A program made the translations under genes and the position numbers. A stretch of 64,000 nucleotides of DNA, taken from IMG/VR virus record IMGVR_UViG_3300009093_000043, positions 33,640 through 97,639 of that record; one strand, written 5' to 3'. Under the pieces are notes generated by a model. The model ran no database searches and was not told where the DNA came from. It saw nothing but the letters and a program-made list of their open reading frames with translations. Positions 35,105-42,883 of the stretch are shown piece by piece (the stretch's first letter is position 1; each line of letters starts with the position of its first letter). This DNA is from a virus.

Positions 35105-35488
35105 CTACCGTGGTTCAGAGCTGAGGGGGCCGCGAAGGCGCTCGAAGGATCCAGGTACGTAGCGGATCGGAGTACCTTCTGGATAGACACCGTGAGGCGC
35201 GTAGTACTGAGAGACGGTCGGGTCTACGATCTCTCCGGTCTCTTGAACGACGCACCAGGCGTGTCCCCAGGACTTCCCTTCGATCTCGACGGAGCCCTCG
35301 ACCCTAACCAGCTCTGGGAAGACCTCGACCATGAGCCGGGTGTGCTGATAGCAACGGGCCGCGACCGAGTAGAACCCGCTCGGAAGTAGCAGACTGTGGG
35401 TGCGATGGTACTTCTCGACCCACTGCTTGTAGCGCGCGTCCATGTCTCGGTAGATCCTCTCGAACCACTCTTCGTAGCGTTCGTTCAA
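35105..35488 (-). CDS. Transglutaminase-like (Cys-His-Asp) protein
   Basis: 127 residues, TTG start at 35488. Residues around RCYQHTRLM (Cys at about 46), GHAWCVV (His about 74) and IVDPTVSQYY (Asp about 87) give a Cys-His-Asp triad in the order and spacing of small transglutaminase-like or papain-fold enzymes. Members of that fold act as proteases, amidases or cross-linkers. The gene is short for the family (N-terminal subdomain reduced). Start choice is uncertain because no ribosome-binding site is obvious; ATG at about 35443 would shorten it. Confidence 0.6.
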   Translation of the reverse strand: MNERYEEWFERIYRDMDARYKQWVEKYHRTHSLLLPSGFYSVAARCYQHTRLMVEVFPELVRVEGSVEIEGKSWGHAWCVVQETGEIVDPTVSQYYAPHGVYPEGTPIRYVPGSFERLRGPLSSEPR

Positions 35489-35498
35489 GCCGAGAGCG

Positions 35499-35504
35499 TT
35501 ACGC
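35499..35504 (-). promoter_or_regulatory. GCGTAACGC motif with upstream GTGTAG
   Basis: Sense strand GTGTAG (35523-35518, including the stop of the upstream gene) is followed 13 bases later by GCGTAACGCTC, 10 bases before the 35488 start. It resembles the five GTGTAR-N16-CGTTAN sites but the spacing and 3' element differ, so it is a variant or a different class. Confidence 0.4.
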
Positions 35505-35517
35505 CTAGATACTGTCG

Positions 35518-35703
35518 CTACACTCTCTCGACGAGGGCTCTCACTTTTCCGTAGTGGGTATTGACTTGACCGGGAAGAGCACCCACAACTTGAACGAAAC
35601 CCTCTTCCGTATCGAAGCCCACCACAAGGCTCATCAAAACCCCGTTGAGGTAGACCTTCACTCGGAAGGCTAGATTTCTCTCCGCACTTTCGTATTCGGT
35701 CAT
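35518..35703 (-). CDS. Small unknown protein
   Basis: 61 residues, ATG 35703. Beta-type sequence (AFRVKVYLNGVLMSLVVGFD) with a second half of similar character; no motif recognised. Ends GTG TAG, the first part of the promoter-like pattern before the next gene. Confidence 0.5.
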   Translation of the reverse strand: MTEYESAERNLAFRVKVYLNGVLMSLVVGFDTEEGFVQVVGALPGQVNTHYGKVRALVERV

Positions 35704-35718
35704 GACGACTCTACGTCT

Positions 35719-36555
35719 CTACAGGACCTCGATGCTACGGACTTTCACGTCCCTCGGGTTGAAGACGGCGACCTCGGGAACGTCCGCGACAAGATCCGGC
35801 CCGTAGTACACGACCGAATCGAACCCCTTCGAGCGAGCCTTCCGAGCTTGGGCCTGGCTCTTCGTGATCAAGGGGTTTCGAACCGTAGCGACGACCGTGT
35901 AGACCTTCGGTCGGTAGATCTTCGAGTTGAGACCAATCTCGTCGAGCTTGTCGTACAACCAGCTCGGAGCGCCGGTGCTCTGGCTGAAGAGATTCGGGCC
36001 GTCGTCTCCCCCGAGAGGCTTTACCTTGCTCCCGATCACGTACGCGGCGACGTCGCTGATGGTGTTCGGGTCGACCCCCTTCAAGTAGGTTTCGAGCCCT
36101 ACGACGTCGAGGCTGCCTTCTCCCGGCGGAGGATCTTCTCTCCAGAGACCTACGGCTTTCGGGAAAGTCTCCCACGCGTCGGTGCCCTCGTTACAGAGAG
36201 CCTCCATCATCGCTCCCGCCCCGGGGTTCTTCCGCTTCAGGTCTTCGATCAGGGAGGGATCGAAGCCGATGTTTCGGTTGGCGTTCGCATACCGCATCGC
36301 GACGCGCTTATCCGGGGTGAGGAAGATCCCCGCCCCGTAGAAATTCTTCACCAACTCTTCGCGGCTCTTCTCCAGAACGAAGGTCCGAAAGGTCTTCGTC
36401 GTGCCGTGATAGAGGGTGACGGGCTCGCCCTTCGCGAGACCCTCCAAGTTGTACTCGGAGAGATCGAAGGCGGTCTTCAATAGCGGCAGGAGATCTCCAC
36501 GAAGCTCAGGCTTCGCGTGGGCCAGTCGAATCACTCTTGAACGAAGGTCGCCCAT
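35719..36555 (-). CDS. ADP-ribosyltransferase-like protein with virion-targeting-like N-terminus
   Basis: 278 residues, ATG 36555. Residues 8-28 (VIRLAHAKPELRGDLLPLLK) are nearly identical to a segment of the 40103-41041 protein. The body begins at VTLYHGTTKTF (Tyr49-His50-Gly51-Thr52), continues with YGAGIFLTPDKRVAMRYA near 73-90 and ends RNPLI..., SKGFDSVVYYG and EVAVFNPRDVKV. This order (H-G-T, G-x-Y/F-L-T/S, then 'GYDSVV ... E.VVF.P..IK') is typical of phage and polyvalent ADP-ribosyltransferase domains. Family members modify host proteins with NAD+-derived ADP-ribose; packaged ones are injected with the DNA. The targeting role of the N-terminal segment is inference. Confidence 0.75.
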   Translation of the reverse strand: MGDLRSRVIRLAHAKPELRGDLLPLLKTAFDLSEYNLEGLAKGEPVTLYHGTTKTFRTFVLEKSREELVKNFYGAGIFLTPDKRVAMRYANANRNIGFDPSLIEDLKRKNPGAGAMMEALCNEGTDAWETFPKAVGLWREDPPPGEGSLDVVGLETYLKGVDPNTISDVAAYVIGSKVKPLGGDDGPNLFSQSTGAPSWLYDKLDEIGLNSKIYRPKVYTVVATVRNPLITKSQAQARKARSKGFDSVVYYGPDLVADVPEVAVFNPRDVKVRSIEVL

Positions 36556-36586
36556 CCTTCTCGGTTGAAGTGATAGTACGCCTAGC

Positions 36587-36592
36587 GCGTAA
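36587..36592 (+). promoter_or_regulatory. GCGTAA start-proximal motif
   Basis: GCGCGTAAGATAGAGGG precedes the ATG at 36602 by nine bases; no stop codon explains it. Marks the only plus-strand gene between 20.8 and 41.4 kb. Confidence 0.45.
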
Positions 36593-36601
36593 GATAGAGG
36601 G

Positions 36602-36778
36602 ATGTCAACCGAACCCGAAGAAGAGACCCTCGACTGTATCGAGTGTGACGGCCAAGGCGCCTGCGCGAACTGTGGCGGAGTCCCCGATCGAGGTTCGGAC
36701 GACGAGACCTGCGGCTCGTGCCGAGGAACCGGATCTTGTATCCGCTGCGGCGGTACGGGGCAGCTCCCGGCAGGCTAG
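36602..36778 (+). CDS. DnaJ-type zinc-knuckle mini-protein
   Basis: 58 residues. Four CxxC pairs: CIECDGQGACANC followed by CGSCRGTGSCIRCGGTG, the CxxCxGxG repeat of the DnaJ Cys-rich domain, expected to bind two zinc ions. Nothing else of DnaJ is present. AGAGGG precedes the ATG. Plus-strand single gene between two minus-strand genes; overlaps the convergent neighbour by four bases. Possibly a free-standing chaperone-like or RNA/protein-binding knuckle. Confidence 0.75.
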   Translation: MSTEPEEETLDCIECDGQGACANCGGVPDRGSDDETCGSCRGTGSCIRCGGTGQLPAG

Positions 36779-36951
36779 AGGTTCGGCTGAATCAGCCGGA
36801 GCTTCTTCCCGTCGAGCTTCCCGCCCTGCTGACGGACCCACTCGGAGCAGGCGCCTTTCGTCGGAGCGGAGAAGACCTCTCGGTTTCCCGCCTTCACGCG
36901 CCAGTTGTAGATCGCGGAACGTCCGCGGCCCCCTCGTACATCACTGGGCAT
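36775..36951 (-). CDS. Small basic protein
   Basis: 58 residues, ATG 36951 with GGCGG seven bases upstream. Basic, with a plausible small alpha/beta fold (IYNWRVKAGNREVFSAPTKG, then KLDGKKLRLIQPNL). Follows the exported protein gene by eight bases. Unknown function. Confidence 0.55.
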   Translation of the reverse strand: MPSDVRGGRGRSAIYNWRVKAGNREVFSAPTKGACSEWVRQQGGKLDGKKLRLIQPNL

Positions 36952-36959
36952 TCCGCCGC

Positions 36960-37328
36960 CTACTGGACCCGGTAGCAGGAGACCGTGTACGCACTGCCCA
37001 CGGCGCCGACCGGAGCGCACACGCTGAGGATACTGCCCCAGGTCGGCATCCCGGCCACGGATCCGACGGGGATGTAGATGTTGGAGCCACCCCCTCCTTC
37101 CCAACCGAGACCGCAAGCCCTACCGGAATCCGGCCAAGTAGGGGTGACGGTACACCTCAGCTGGTACGGGGAGACGTTGCGGATCTGGATGAAGAACCGC
37201 CTCATCGGGGTATACCCGTCCCTCGCTTCGCTGGCTCGGATCACGAAGTCGCTGGACTGACCCGAAGCGACCCCGCTCAGCATCGAGATCAACGAGAACA
37301 CGATCGCCAACATCCACTTGGTACTCAT
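36960..37328 (-). CDS. Exported small protein with four cysteines
   Basis: 122 residues from ATG 37328, preceded by GAGGAGAG. Residues 1-23 are a classic Sec signal peptide (basic MSTK, hydrophobic MLAIVFSLISML, small residues GVASG before QSS). The mature part is beta-type and has four Cys (CTVT, ACGLG, VCAP, SCYR), so two disulphides are likely in the periplasm. No known family. A phage-encoded secreted protein suggests alteration of the host envelope or exclusion of other phages. Confidence 0.7.
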   Translation of the reverse strand: MSTKWMLAIVFSLISMLSGVASGQSSDFVIRASEARDGYTPMRRFFIQIRNVSPYQLRCTVTPTWPDSGRACGLGWEGGGGSNIYIPVGSVAGMPTWGSILSVCAPVGAVGSAYTVSCYRVQ

Positions 37329-37360
37329 CGATCTCTCTCCTCGGAAGATGGGTTGTACGG

Positions 37361-37573
37361 TCACGAAGCGAGGTTCTGCCCGGTGGGCTCCTTCGCCCCC
37401 GCGCTCTTCATCGCCTCGATGAAAGTGGAGGCGTTCCGCGTCGACATGGCGATCAGGGACTTGTCCCCGTTCGGAGCCGTGATCTTCACGAGACGCCCGC
37501 GGCCGTCGTCGTCCTCGGAGAAGACGATCCAGCCCTTCAGATGTTGAACTTGACCAGACGAGAGATCCTTCAT
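37361..37573 (-). CDS. Small unknown protein
   Basis: 70 residues, ATG 37573, GCGTAAGAG eight bases upstream. Alternating strands (GWIVFSED, GRLVKITAPNGDKSLIAM) then a helix (STFIEAMKSAG). No family recognised. Confidence 0.6.
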   Translation of the reverse strand: MKDLSSGQVQHLKGWIVFSEDDDGRGRLVKITAPNGDKSLIAMSTRNASTFIEAMKSAGAKEPTGQNLAS

Positions 37574-37589
37574 GAACTCTCTTACGCTG

Positions 37590-37895
37590 TCAGCGATTCT
37601 CGGCTCTCTTCTCTTGCCGCGCCTGACTGAGATCTGCCGCGAGGGCGAGGAGAGCCTTCTCGTTCTGACTCACCCAATCGACGGAAGCCTGCTGAACTTC
37701 ATCCTCGTAGAAGTGAAGTCCAAAGGCGCTCCACGAGATGAGACGGAGGTTCACCTCATCGACGTAGTAGACGGCGTCATCGAAGGACCCGAAGACGTCG
37801 AAGATCTCCTCGCGAAGAAGAACGAACGAGACGAGGAAGGGGGCCCCGTCCACGCTGACGTACGGGACGTCCTCGAACTGATCGATCTTCTTCAC
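37590..37895 (-). CDS. Small unknown protein
   Basis: 101 residues, GTG 37895 overlapping the stop of the upstream zinc-knuckle gene as GTGA. Acidic/aromatic strands (FLVSFVLLREEIFDVFGS, RLISWSAFGLHFYED) followed by a helix (ALLALAADLSQARQEKR). Unknown. Confidence 0.6.
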   Translation of the reverse strand: MKKIDQFEDVPYVSVDGAPFLVSFVLLREEIFDVFGSFDDAVYYVDEVNLRLISWSAFGLHFYEDEVQQASVDWVSQNEKALLALAADLSQARQEKRAENR

Positions 37896-38386
37896 GCGCC
37901 CATCCTCCGCTCCGACTCGCACTCCGCTCGGTACTGAGCGTCGTCCTTCACGATCTCTTCCCACGCCTTCATCGCTTCGGGGGTCGCCCGCGATTCGTCC
38001 GGAACCGGAACGACGCGGAGCCCGTTGCACTCGGAACAGGTCACGTCGTACCCGCCCGAGCGGTACGCTTCGCGGGACTCCTCGTCCCAATCGTTCTCCC
38101 ACTCTTCGCTCGTGATGCCGTGGGCGTCGATCGACGGGTTGACGTGGGTCCCGGCCCCGAGGCAGGTTCCGCAGACCTCGAACTTCGACGGGATGCAGAA
38201 GTAGGCGCCATGATCTTCGTCGAGGCAGGGCTGACACTCTCCGCATGCCGGAAGGTCCGAGTCGCTCGCGTTCGGGCAGGGTTCCTTCTCGGACTTCTGT
38301 CCGTGGACGAAGGCCTTCAGGAAGGGGTCGTAGCGGATCCCCGTGGGGAGTCCGCCGTAGGTGGCCATGTGGTCTCGACGGTCCAT
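37892..38386 (-). CDS. Phage CxxC zinc-knuckle protein (HVNPSIDAHGIT family)
   Basis: 164 residues, ATG 38386 (TGATG overlap). Cys pairs CGECQPC, CGTCLGAG and CSECNG with the block THVNPSIDAHGIT; this block recurs in many phage hypothetical proteins with DnaJ-like CxxCxGxG pairs. Two zinc ions are expected. Function is unknown in all members I know. C-terminal helix is charged. A longer frame upstream overlaps another gene and is rejected. Confidence 0.7.
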   Translation of the reverse strand: MDRRDHMATYGGLPTGIRYDPFLKAFVHGQKSEKEPCPNASDSDLPACGECQPCLDEDHGAYFCIPSKFEVCGTCLGAGTHVNPSIDAHGITSEEWENDWDEESREAYRSGGYDVTCSECNGLRVVPVPDESRATPEAMKAWEEIVKDDAQYRAECESERRMGA

Positions 38387-38724
38387 CAGAACACCTTCTC
38401 CACTTTCCCGGAGAACCGGCAGTTTCCGTTCTTGAACTTCGTGTAGGTGCCGACGAAGCGGTAGACGCTCCCGTTTTCGATCTTGACTCGACAGATCCGA
38501 TCCTGAGCCACGAAGTCGTGAAGGTCCTCGTAGAACCACGGAGAGTCATCGATCTCGATCGTCGACCGGATCACGACGGAGTCCCCGTATTCGGCGTGCG
38601 TGAAGACGATCTCGCCGCTGTACTTCTCCTGGGGTCGAGGGGCGAGATGTCCGAACGTAGCCCCCAGGACTTCGGCTCTGTACTTCTCCGTCGCGGGAGC
38701 GAACGCAGCTTCCATGTAGTTCAC
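38386..38724 (-). CDS. Unknown protein
   Basis: 112 residues, GTG 38724 overlapping the upstream stop as GTGA. Beta-rich (SGEIVFTHAEYGDSVVIRST, YRFVGTYTKFKNG). Operon member; no family recognised. Confidence 0.6.
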   Translation of the reverse strand: MNYMEAAFAPATEKYRAEVLGATFGHLAPRPQEKYSGEIVFTHAEYGDSVVIRSTIEIDDSPWFYEDLHDFVAQDRICRVKIENGSVYRFVGTYTKFKNGNCRFSGKVEKVF

Positions 38725-38924
38725 GGGCGGCCTTTCTCGGCGAGTCTCTTCGCCGCCTTCCGAGCGCGCTTCGCCTCGGCTGAGGTCTTCAACTCCGCGA
38801 CCAGCTCAGGGCTCCGTTCGCGCTTCTCTTGACCGAGGGCTTCACGGCCCGAGAAGCCGCGAAGCCCGCCGTTCATACTCGCGATCCCGAGGATCGTCGC
38901 GATGTCTCGATTCACGTACGGCAT
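38721..38924 (-). CDS. Small basic protein
   Basis: 67 residues, ATG 38924. Basic C-terminal helix (AEAKRARKAAKRLAEKGRP). N-terminal half hydrophobic/Gly-rich. Unknown. Confidence 0.55.
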   Translation of the reverse strand: MPYVNRDIATILGIASMNGGLRGFSGREALGQEKRERSPELVAELKTSAEAKRARKAAKRLAEKGRP

Positions 38925-38926
38925 TC

Positions 38927-39448
38927 TCAGATCTTCACGTTGTGGGACTTCGCGAGGTCGAGAGCCGCCTGGACGTCCTCCGGGATCGGGGTCGACCCGA
39001 GAAGCTCGACCAGCGTGAGGAGACCCTCGTACTGACCGCGCGCCTTCGAGTGGTAGGCCGAAGCCTCCGACGCGTGACGAGCGATCTGGGAGAGATGATC
39101 CGCGTGGCGGTCCGGATGGTCGTAGGACTCCTTCATCCAGTAGATACAGCTCTCGTAGCCGCGGAGCGTACTGCCGAGACCCGAAGCGAGGACCATGGCC
39201 TTCAGAAGAAGCATGTCCGCCGGCTTCGGCTGATCCGGGAGAGCGACGACTCGAACCTGCGTCTGGTAATCCAGAAGGTAGGGAGTCTTCGTCTGAACGT
39301 CCCGAACCGGAACCGAGCCGAGGGAGCGATCGAATTCGCCCTCCACCTGGAAGGTCGCGACGGTCTCCTCGACCATGTAGCCCTGCGGAACGTCGCGGAT
39401 CTCCGCCGTGTCGCCGACCTTGAACTCGCGCTGCGTCTTGGTGCTCAT
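38927..39448 (-). CDS. Unknown protein downstream of a GTGTAR promoter-like site
   Basis: 173 residues, ATG 39448. N-terminal beta domain (FKVGDTAEIRDVPQGYMVEE), then a helical, His-rich centre (DHPDRHADHLSQIARHASEA) and a C-terminal helix. First gene of the operon running down to 37590; it has its own promoter-like site at 39469-39496. Confidence 0.65.
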   Translation of the reverse strand: MSTKTQREFKVGDTAEIRDVPQGYMVEETVATFQVEGEFDRSLGSVPVRDVQTKTPYLLDYQTQVRVVALPDQPKPADMLLLKAMVLASGLGSTLRGYESCIYWMKESYDHPDRHADHLSQIARHASEASAYHSKARGQYEGLLTLVELLGSTPIPEDVQAALDLAKSHNVKI

Positions 39449-39468
39449 AGAAACGTTCTCCTCGCCTA

Positions 39469-39496
39469 GTAACGAGGGAGACCGAGTCTCTTACAC
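39469..39496 (-). promoter_or_regulatory. GTGTAR-N16-CGTTAN promoter-like site
   Basis: Sense GTGTAA, 16 bases, CGTTAC; 21 bases before the ATG at 39448. One of five sites with identical spacing. Confidence 0.65.
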
Positions 39497-39499
39497 TCC

Positions 39500-40102
39500 T
39501 CAGACGAGGAAAGAGATCGTAGAGCCGACGCTCGAAGAAGGACCCAGGGGCCCGGCTGGGGTCACTACGCCCGTCCCGGGGACGGTTACGGCCGTCTGGA
39601 CTAGGGTGGCGATTCCGGAGGCGATCGCGAGGTAGAAGCTCGGGAGACTCGAACCGGTCCCTCCGAGGGTCGCGGTAAGGGCGACGTGGGCGGCCTGAAG
39701 GGCGGCCGAAAGAGACGCCGAATTCGCTGAGGTTACGAAGGAGACGTCCAATCCCGAGCCGACTCCGGTCGAAACCCCCTGGTAGGTGAGGGTTCCGCTT
39801 AGGGAGGACATGAGCCCGGTCCCGATCGCCGTACCGACTTGAGCTACCGTAGTACCGGAAAGACCTCCCGAGGCCATTCCGGCCGGGACGAGGGCCGGAC
39901 CCCCGGTGAACTGGAGGGTTCCGACCACAGTTCCCGCCCCTACGACGCCCGTAGAGACGCCTTGGACCAGGACGTTGCCCGGCGTTGAGGCCCAGGTCGA
40001 GAAGGCGTTACCGAGGGCGTCGGCGAGGAGGCCCCAGGTCTGACCTCCCGGAAAGGAGGCCGACCCTCGGATCGCGCCCGAGATCGCGGAAGCCGGGACC
40101 AC
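39500..40102 (-). CDS. Repetitive virion-like protein
   Basis: 200 residues, GTG 40102 right after the stop of the upstream gene. Made almost entirely of Gly, Ala, Ser, Thr, Val and Leu. Two related halves: VLVQGVSTGVVGAGTVVG near 45 and LTYQGVSTGVGSGLDVSF near 105. Three hydrophobic helices with small residues (VAQVGTAIGTGLMSSL type). The internal duplication and composition fit a head decoration or tail surface protein. Start is uncertain. Confidence 0.6.
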   Translation of the reverse strand: MVPASAISGAIRGSASFPGGQTWGLLADALGNAFSTWASTPGNVLVQGVSTGVVGAGTVVGTLQFTGGPALVPAGMASGGLSGTTVAQVGTAIGTGLMSSLSGTLTYQGVSTGVGSGLDVSFVTSANSASLSAALQAAHVALTATLGGTGSSLPSFYLAIASGIATLVQTAVTVPGTGVVTPAGPLGPSSSVGSTISFLV

Positions 40103-41041
40103 TTAGAGTTCGATCTGACAAGCGTAGTGGGAATCGAGATCGGTCTTGTCGGGCTGACCCTCGTTCCATCCGTCGTCTCCCATCGCCGTTCGGTCCGGGC
40201 TCTCGACCGGACACGAAGGACGAGCAGAGTCTGTGGTCTCTACCCCATTCGGACGACCCACAAGAACCTTCTCTACATTTCCAACCCCCGAGAGCGGTCT
40301 CGTGTAGTGGATAGAATCCGCGGAGGGATCGACATTCTTTCGAATGACCTTGTCGACGTAAGCCGCACAGACTACGGGTGGCTTCACTCCCATGACGATC
40401 TTCTCTACCGCATGAGACACTTCGCCATATCTTCCCGGAACGTCAAAGCTCCTGGTCAGATAGGTCTTGATAGCGGATTTCCCTTCGGGACTTCCGTCTG
40501 AACCCATCAACCCCAGCTTCATCCCGAAGGGAGTCTTCTTCGAGACGACGAACGCGATAGGGACCTCATCCTTCTTGAGGACTTCCCAAGCGTCGTAATC
40601 CGAGACCATTTCTGAGGGCGAAGCTTTCGACAGACCGATCTTCCGGTAGGTCGCTTCGTACATCTTCCAGATCTCGTCCAGATACGAACCCTTCGCCACT
40701 GTCTCCCAACCCCCTCCGATTGAGGACGCGCTCTTCAAGAGCGGGAGAAGATATGGGCGAAGCTCGGGCTTCTCGTGAGCGAGTCGGATCGTCTGGGATC
40801 GGAGAGGGTCCTTCTTTGTCGTCCAGGTGTTCAGGTCCGAGATGAACTCGTTCACTTCGGCGAGTTCCGCCTTCGTGAGAGGACCCTTCACGTTTCGGTC
40901 GTTGAAGAACTCCCAGGCCTTCTCCGGCTCCCCTTCGTAGGTCGAGAGGCGGATGAACCAGTTGGCGTCGTGACCTCGGGGAAGGTGTTCACGAAGGATT
41001 CTTCGCCCTGCGATCTCGTCCGCTTTCTTCATCCCAGCCAT
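40103..41041 (-). CDS. Unknown protein with shared 'IRLAH' segment, possibly packaged
   Basis: 312 residues from ATG 41041; a longer frame to 41119 runs over the acidic gene upstream and a TTG at 41056 is another option. Near residue 80 it carries TIRLAHEKPELRPYLLPLLK, nearly the same as residues 8-28 of the ADP-ribosyltransferase-like protein. The following ~200 residues contain AWEVLKKDEVPIAFVVSKKT, GLMGSDGSPEGKSA and SIHYTRPLSGVGNVEKV; I do not recognise the fold. The N-terminal 75 residues are helical and separate. Likely an effector-like virion passenger if the segment is a targeting tag. Confidence 0.6.
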   Translation of the reverse strand: MAGMKKADEIAGRRILREHLPRGHDANWFIRLSTYEGEPEKAWEFFNDRNVKGPLTKAELAEVNEFISDLNTWTTKKDPLRSQTIRLAHEKPELRPYLLPLLKSASSIGGGWETVAKGSYLDEIWKMYEATYRKIGLSKASPSEMVSDYDAWEVLKKDEVPIAFVVSKKTPFGMKLGLMGSDGSPEGKSAIKTYLTRSFDVPGRYGEVSHAVEKIVMGVKPPVVCAAYVDKVIRKNVDPSADSIHYTRPLSGVGNVEKVLVGRPNGVETTDSARPSCPVESPDRTAMGDDGWNEGQPDKTDLDSHYACQIEL

Positions 41042-41063
41042 CTCACGAGAAGCCAATAGGACC

Positions 41064-41318
41064 TCAATCGTCCTCGGCTTCCTCCTCTTCGTCGTCGGTC
41101 TCTTCGAGGTCGTCGTCAAGATCGTCCGAGAGACTGGTCTCGTCGTCCTCGATCTCGGCTTCCTCGGACTCTTCCTTCGCGACCTCGGCGAGGGAGAGGG
41201 CGAAGGCCTTCAGCCACTTCTCGATAGACCGGTCCCCCTTCGGGAGACGATCGAACGCTTCTTGGATTCGGGCGTAGCGCTGATCTTCGATCCAGGCTTC
41301 GAATTCTTCTCTTGACAC
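41064..41318 (-). CDS. Very acidic small protein
   Basis: 84 residues, GTG 41318 with GAGGAGAG eight bases upstream. Helical first half (FEAWIEDQRYARIQEAFDRL), then an Asp/Glu tail that forms nearly all of the last 35 residues. Such tails mimic nucleic acid charge or bind basic proteins; no specific function can be assigned. Confidence 0.65.
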   Translation of the reverse strand: MSREEFEAWIEDQRYARIQEAFDRLPKGDRSIEKWLKAFALSLAEVAKEESEEAEIEDDETSLSDDLDDDLEETDDEEEEAEDD

Positions 41319-41442
41319 GCCTTCTCTCTCCTCAATCCCGAGTTCTGACTATCGGGATGATACCGGGGAGGAGCGTTACGCTGTCTGAGAAACTCCCGTA
41401 GAAAATCGCCTCGCTTGAGTGGTTATAGGGTCTCCGAGGGAT

Positions 41443-42879
41443 ATGGCGACCCCTCGAAAACTCTTTCAAGCTATCGGCGCCACTCAACAGAGTGCTCGCG
41501 ACGCGATCGGAGCGATTTCTTCTGGAGATGTCGCCGGGATCTCTCCGGGCCCCTGGGCTTCGGTCCTCTACGTCGACAACGTAAGGGGAAACGACTCGAC
41601 AGCAGCGAGAGGCAACCAGAACCTCCCTTTCGCGACGATCCAAGCCGCGTTGAATGCTGCTCAGACCGACGACACCGTCTGGCTCGCACCGCAGCGCTTC
41701 ACGCTTCTCGCATCGCTCACTATCCCAGCCACGATCGTTCGTCTCACGATCACGGGGACGACGGTCAACGCCAACTACAGCGTGGGGTCTACTCAGGTAG
41801 CCACCACGATCATCGGCGTGAGCCTTGACAAGTTCAATCTGAACTCCGCTACGCTGCTCACTCGAATCAACTTCACCAACTTCAACTTCAGTAGCTCCAG
41901 CGCGGGGTTCTACTCGGTGAGAGCCGATAGCTCGCTCGGGGCGAACTCACAGCTGTCCCCGACGTTCAACAACGTTCAGGGACTCAATCTCTTCTTCAAG
42001 AGAATCGCGGTCGGCAGCCTCTACAACAGCCAAGGTGCCCAGCCCTGTGTGTATCAGGGTTGCCTGACAGTTCAGCTGTTCAACTCCCAGATGCAGGGAG
42101 ACTGTACGAACAGCTTCGACAATACTGTCGACCCGGCCACTTACACGGGTACTTTGGTCCTTCAGTACGGTTCGACGCTCGGAAGCGTGTTCTCTCCTTT
42201 CACTCTTTCGGGTCAAGGACAGCTCTACGTAGACGAGTCTTCCACCTTGTCGGGTGGACTCAAGGGCTCAGGTCTGCTGGCCCCTGTTGGCAGCAACGCC
42301 CCTACGGTTGTATGCGCTGGTTACCTCTCTGGCACGGTCGATTTCTCAACGGCGGGTTCCGAACTTCCAGATACCGCTACGGCCCTCGTCTTCAACTTTC
42401 AGGGCTGTAGGTTCGTGACTGGTGGGATTGCCTCCCCGGGATTCGCTCCGGCCGGGTCTTCTATCATCAAGTTCAAGGTCGGTGGGTCCGCCGTCAACGT
42501 TCAGACCGTCATCATGGAGGACACCCTTCTCCCGAAGGCGTGCGCTCTTACTGCTGGAGCCCGGGTCAACATCCTCGGACGAGGTTCGCGCTGGCCGAGC
42601 GTGGTCCTAGCGACTCCGGACGCGACCGGCGCAATCGATCCTCCGACCCTCACCGGTGCGATCGACCTCAGCGCGGGCGGTAGCCAGGCGAAGACTTGGG
42701 CCCAGCTCGGTCAGGCATCCTTCGTCCGAACCGTTTCTCAGGCGGACAGCGTTGTCGTCTCCGACAAGGTCCAGGGAGCCAACACCGTGGTCTCCTCGAT
42801 CACGTCGACCGGTATCACCTTCCTGAATACGATCCAAGGCGCGAACACAGCGGTGAACTGGCTCGCGACCTGGCGCTGA
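41443..42879 (+). CDS. Tagged beta-helix spike-like protein
   Basis: 478 residues from ATG 41443 (CGAGGG upstream). Residues 1-24 are the shared tag (MATPRKLFQAIGATQQSARD). From residue 45 on, LYVDNVRGNDSTAARGNQN then PFATIQAALNAAQTDDTVWL is the start signature of pectate-lyase-like right-handed beta-helices, as in phage spikes that bind or cut polysaccharides. Repeated short strands with Asn/Thr/Ser turns continue to about residue 400, followed by a C-terminal domain with two 'VQGANT' repeats. No catalytic residues can be assigned. Plus-strand single gene, upstream box TGGTTATAGGGTC as before the 5209 gene. Confidence 0.75.
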   Translation: MATPRKLFQAIGATQQSARDAIGAISSGDVAGISPGPWASVLYVDNVRGNDSTAARGNQNLPFATIQAALNAAQTDDTVWLAPQRFTLLASLTIPATIVRLTITGTTVNANYSVGSTQVATTIIGVSLDKFNLNSATLLTRINFTNFNFSSSSAGFYSVRADSSLGANSQLSPTFNNVQGLNLFFKRIAVGSLYNSQGAQPCVYQGCLTVQLFNSQMQGDCTNSFDNTVDPATYTGTLVLQYGSTLGSVFSPFTLSGQGQLYVDESSTLSGGLKGSGLLAPVGSNAPTVVCAGYLSGTVDFSTAGSELPDTATALVFNFQGCRFVTGGIASPGFAPAGSSIIKFKVGGSAVNVQTVIMEDTLLPKACALTAGARVNILGRGSRWPSVVLATPDATGAIDPPTLTGAIDLSAGGSQAKTWAQLGQASFVRTVSQADSVVVSDKVQGANTVVSSITSTGITFLNTIQGANTAVNWLATWR

Positions 42880-42883
42880 GGCT

